A stretch of DNA of 64,000 nt from Chrysoperla carnea (Eukaryota > Arthropoda > Insecta > Neuroptera > Chrysopidae), in NCBI RefSeq assembly GCF_905475395.1, contig NC_058338.1, positions 5,532,935 to 5,596,934 of the forward strand. The letters run 5' to 3'. The position numbers and the translations under genes are program-made. Position 1 is the stretch's first letter. Each line of letters opens with the position of its first letter. The notes below the pieces were generated by a model. It searched no databases. It saw only the letters and a list, made by a program, of their open reading frames with translations, and was not told where the DNA came from. Below are positions 61,400 to 64,000 of this stretch, piece after piece.

Positions 61400-62025
61400 A
61401 TTTTAAAACAAGTGAAAATAAACAATTGACTGAGTTAATTGTTGAAATACCATGTGTAGGCAGTGTTTATTACGCAATCGTTGGTTTTTTTTGCGTCATG
61501 AAAGTAAACAAAGATAGCTTACACACTAAGTAATACGAGTATCTTTCTTCTCACTTCCGCAGTGGATACGGTAATAAACAAACACATACATAATATATGT
61601 AAAATATATAACAATAGTTGTATTCATATGTGCGTCCACGGGTAAACAGTGTTGTTTACAAAAAAATGTTTCAAATAAAAGTTGTTTATTTCTTTATAAG
61701 GAACATTTTTTACATTTAAACTTTTGTTCTATCTCTAACGATTTACAAGACCCAAGACCCAATTGACCTATGTTGCTCATTTACGAAATCCATCACAATT
61801 TTTACGTCACTAGAATGCTATCAAAAATTTCAGCTTGATATCTCTTTTCGTTTTAGAGTTATCGTGAACGACAAACAGACGGACGGATAGACAAACGGAC
61901 TACCGGAAATTGATTTTATGAATAGCTATACCAAAATTTTGTTCGTATCATCAATATTTTTAAACGTTACAAACTTGGAACTAAATTTAGTATACCTTGA
62001 CATATTTCATTCATATTCGTGAAAA
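61400..62025 (-). repeat. Hairpin-ended repeat, reverse copy, longer variant
   Basis: Starts AACAATTGACTGAGTTAATT and carries an insertion of about 100 bases at 61470-61620, including GTCATGAAAGTAAACAAAG. A related piece occurs in reverse in the 23115-23640 copy (ATTACATGACGTAAG, TTGCGTAATCAACAC). The two therefore form a subfamily. Its right end is CTTGACATATTTCATTC. Confidence 0.75.
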
Positions 62026-62589
62026 ATGCGGTCGAAACATCATTTATTTCCTTATTTATAATAAATTGAATGTCAGTGACTTCAGTTATTTTAATTTATT
62101 AAATAAATAATGGGAAATTTTTTGGAAAAAAAAATTTAGAATTAATTTGATTTACAACTAAAAATATAATTTGTGTAAAGTTTTTGCATGTGTGTCTTTT
62201 ATTAATTATTTTATACTAAATAACAGAATTTGTGTTTTGTGTTGTGAATACACATAATTTTTCCCATTTCTGTTTTACTTGGATAGTTCAATGAAAAGTG
62301 GGGGTATACTACTACTTATATCATTTCCCGCATATTAATTTTACTATCATTCATATTCAGTGTTGGTAGCGTACTCTCTTAGTTCATTTTATTAACACAT
62401 TAACAGTCATAGTTCATATGAATTGTCATAGATGGACAGGCGTTCTTATTAATACAAGTCTATATAAAAATTTTTCTGTTTTAAAAACAATATTTAATTT
62501 TTAATCAAATTCTGATTTTTAAAAAGTTCCTAGGAGCTAGTTGGTCATTTTCTAAATAGTGAGTTCGGTGCAACACAATATTGTACAAA

Positions 62590-62680
62590 TCTATATATAT
62601 ATATATATATATATGGAAGCTGACTGATCGGTCAACGCACAGCTGAAACCGCTGGGTCTAGAAGCCAGAACCCCTTTGAA
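62590..62680 (+). mobile_element. Helitron 5' end
   Basis: TC after an A at 62590, then (TA)n, CTGACTGATCGGTCAACGCA and CAGCTGAAACC, as in the Helitron at 15890. It runs directly into the 307-base satellite. No matching 3' end (hairpin plus CTAG) was found up to the window edge. Confidence 0.6.
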
Positions 62681-63345
62681 AAAATCGGAAAAAAATTTTT
62701 GTTTTGATATTTGATGAAATTCGGTGGATGGGGTAATTTTGATCTAAAAAGCATAAAAATCACGTTAATTTAATGATTTTATGCAGAGTTTCTGAGATAT
62801 CGCAATATTTGGATCGATTTTGGGCCGTATGTCAAAAACTATTCGACCAGTCAACAAATGCACCCGATTTTTGCACTTTTTGGGTCAAAATTACCTAATA
62901 TACTGAGTTTTATTGAAATTGGACACCAAAAATTTTTTTCGATTTTTTTCAATTTTTTTAAGGGGTACCCCTTTGAAAAAATCGAGAAAATCGTGAAAAA
63001 ATTTTTGTTGTGGAATTTGATGAAACTCGGTCTTTGGGGTAATTTTGATCCAAAAAGTATAAAAATCACGTTAATTTAATGATTGGATGCAGAGTTTCTG
63101 AGATATCGCAATATTTGGATCGATTTTGGGCCGTATCTCAAAAATTATACGACCAGTCATCAAATGCACCCGATTTTTGTACTTTTTGGGTCAAAATTAC
63201 CTTATATACTGAGTTTTATCGAAATTGGAGATAAAAAAAATTTTTCGATTTTTTGAAATTTTTTAAGGGGTACCCCTTTGAAAAAATCAAGAAAATCGTA
63301 AAAAAAATTTTGGAATTTGATGAAACGGTGGATTTGGTAATTTTA
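62673..63345 (+). repeat. 307-base satellite, array 3 (~2.2 units)
   Basis: Same unit and orientation as 58355-59148. It starts in CCCTTTGAAAAAATCGG immediately after a Helitron 5' end and fades after TGATGAAACGGTGGATTTGG. Confidence 0.88.
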
Positions 63346-63958
63346 TGGTTATGAGATAGAGTAAAACTTTAAATTAAAAAGTTGACGCTCATAAATAAAA
63401 ATAAAATTGGATTTTTTTTTCTCTTATAGAATAATTTGCCAATAAATTAATTGAAGTTCCAACTTACCAGACATGAATTTTAAAGACGGATGTGTTAATT
63501 TTAACACATTTATGTCCTTATATTAGTAATTATTGCATTAAATTTTTAGTTACTTAAGAATAAGTTCAGTTTTAGTTTTTAGTTTGTTGAATAATGCTTG
63601 AGTATTTGAGTGTGTTTAAAACAAGGGTAAGAATAAATAAAAAAATTTGTTTTCATTAAGAAAAACCGTAAACAATTTGTCAAGAAATCATCCGGAATAT
63701 TAATTATCTTATTTTTAGTTATTGTGGAGGTGTTTTTTATGCAAATTAATTTGCTCATACGAAACTAAATATAAAGTTTGTATAATGTTTACAAATTTAT
63801 TTTATGATCGAATCAAGATCAAATATAATATATGTGAATAAAGTGAATGTAAAGGGGTCGATTTTGAAAATCTCCAGTTTAACAGCAGGGGTCGTACTCA
63901 CACGGCTTCAGTACCACACCGATTATGTATTGCCAATTTATTGAGTATATTTTTTTAG

Positions 63959-64000
63959 TTTAGTGAAGGCCGGAGAAATGCATTCTGGCAATTCCAGGAA
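63959..64000 (+). CDS. Possible start of a further exon of the unrecognised gene (cut by window edge)
   Basis: After a pyrimidine tract ending ATATTTTTTTAG, the last 42 bases are open in the phase left by the donor at 45582 and read FSEGRRNAFWQFQE. GC content rises here. Only 14 codons are visible and a second AG lies 5 bases on, so this is a weak call. Confidence 0.3.

Larger units (their letters stand above)
45582..63958 (+). other. Long intron of the unrecognised gene
   Basis: More than 18 kb follow the donor at 45582 with no firmly supported exon. The contents are mostly repeats listed separately: repeat E, satellite arrays, repeat F, the pogo-like MITE, repeat D with a palindrome, hairpin-ended copies, a SINE, a retrotransposon remnant, the hAT MITE and Helitron ends. 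The AT-rich DNA between them holds nothing I can name. Confidence 0.5.

Overview
This window looks like nuclear DNA of an arthropod, most likely an insect. It is strongly AT-rich. Its genes are split by GT-AG introns, some only 66-72 bases and some many kilobases. It is crowded with short non-autonomous transposons: Helitrons, hAT, mariner/pogo and perhaps piggyBac MITEs, tRNA-derived SINEs and non-LTR retrotransposon tails. The order of insect cannot be fixed from the sequence. There is no sign of operons, CRISPR arrays, bacterial genes or viral genes.

Three genes can be supported. (1) On the minus strand, seven coding exons between 8809 and 4026 assemble with matching splice phases into a 313-residue mitochondrial glutamate carrier of the SLC25A22/GC1 type; a non-coding leader exon lies at 8947-8900. 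(2) On the plus strand, four coding exons between 12539 and 15523 give SIN1 (MAPKAP1), the TORC2 subunit. It has the conserved N-terminus, a CRIM domain and a C-terminal PH-like domain, but the part that holds the Ras-binding domain in the human protein is much shorter. An in-frame 72-base intron in the same place may shorten it further. These two genes are divergent, with about 3.6 kb between them. (3) On the plus strand, a long gene I do not recognise runs from about 24.4 kb past the right edge. Its supported exons are at 29419-29678 and 44597/44622-45581, with weaker candidates at about 24381-24432 and 63959-64000. It encodes an acidic, Ser/Pro-rich, probably disordered region and seems to have alternative 5' ends.

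The rest is intron or intergenic DNA. Its main content is: a 316-base satellite in three arrays (17.6, 29.9 and 47.1 kb), most units carrying a CRE-type palindrome or its TGACGTCA core; a 307-base satellite in three arrays (39.9, 58.4 and 62.7 kb); a repeat of about 550 bases with hairpin ends in at least eight copies; four Helitron ends or bodies; three hAT MITEs with perfect 8-bp target duplications; two SINE copies with target duplications; two RNase H-encoding retrotransposon remnants; and several two-copy repeat families. No new functional system was found. The best leads are the reduced SIN1, the unrecognised gene with alternative 5' ends, and the satellite and hairpin-ended repeat families.
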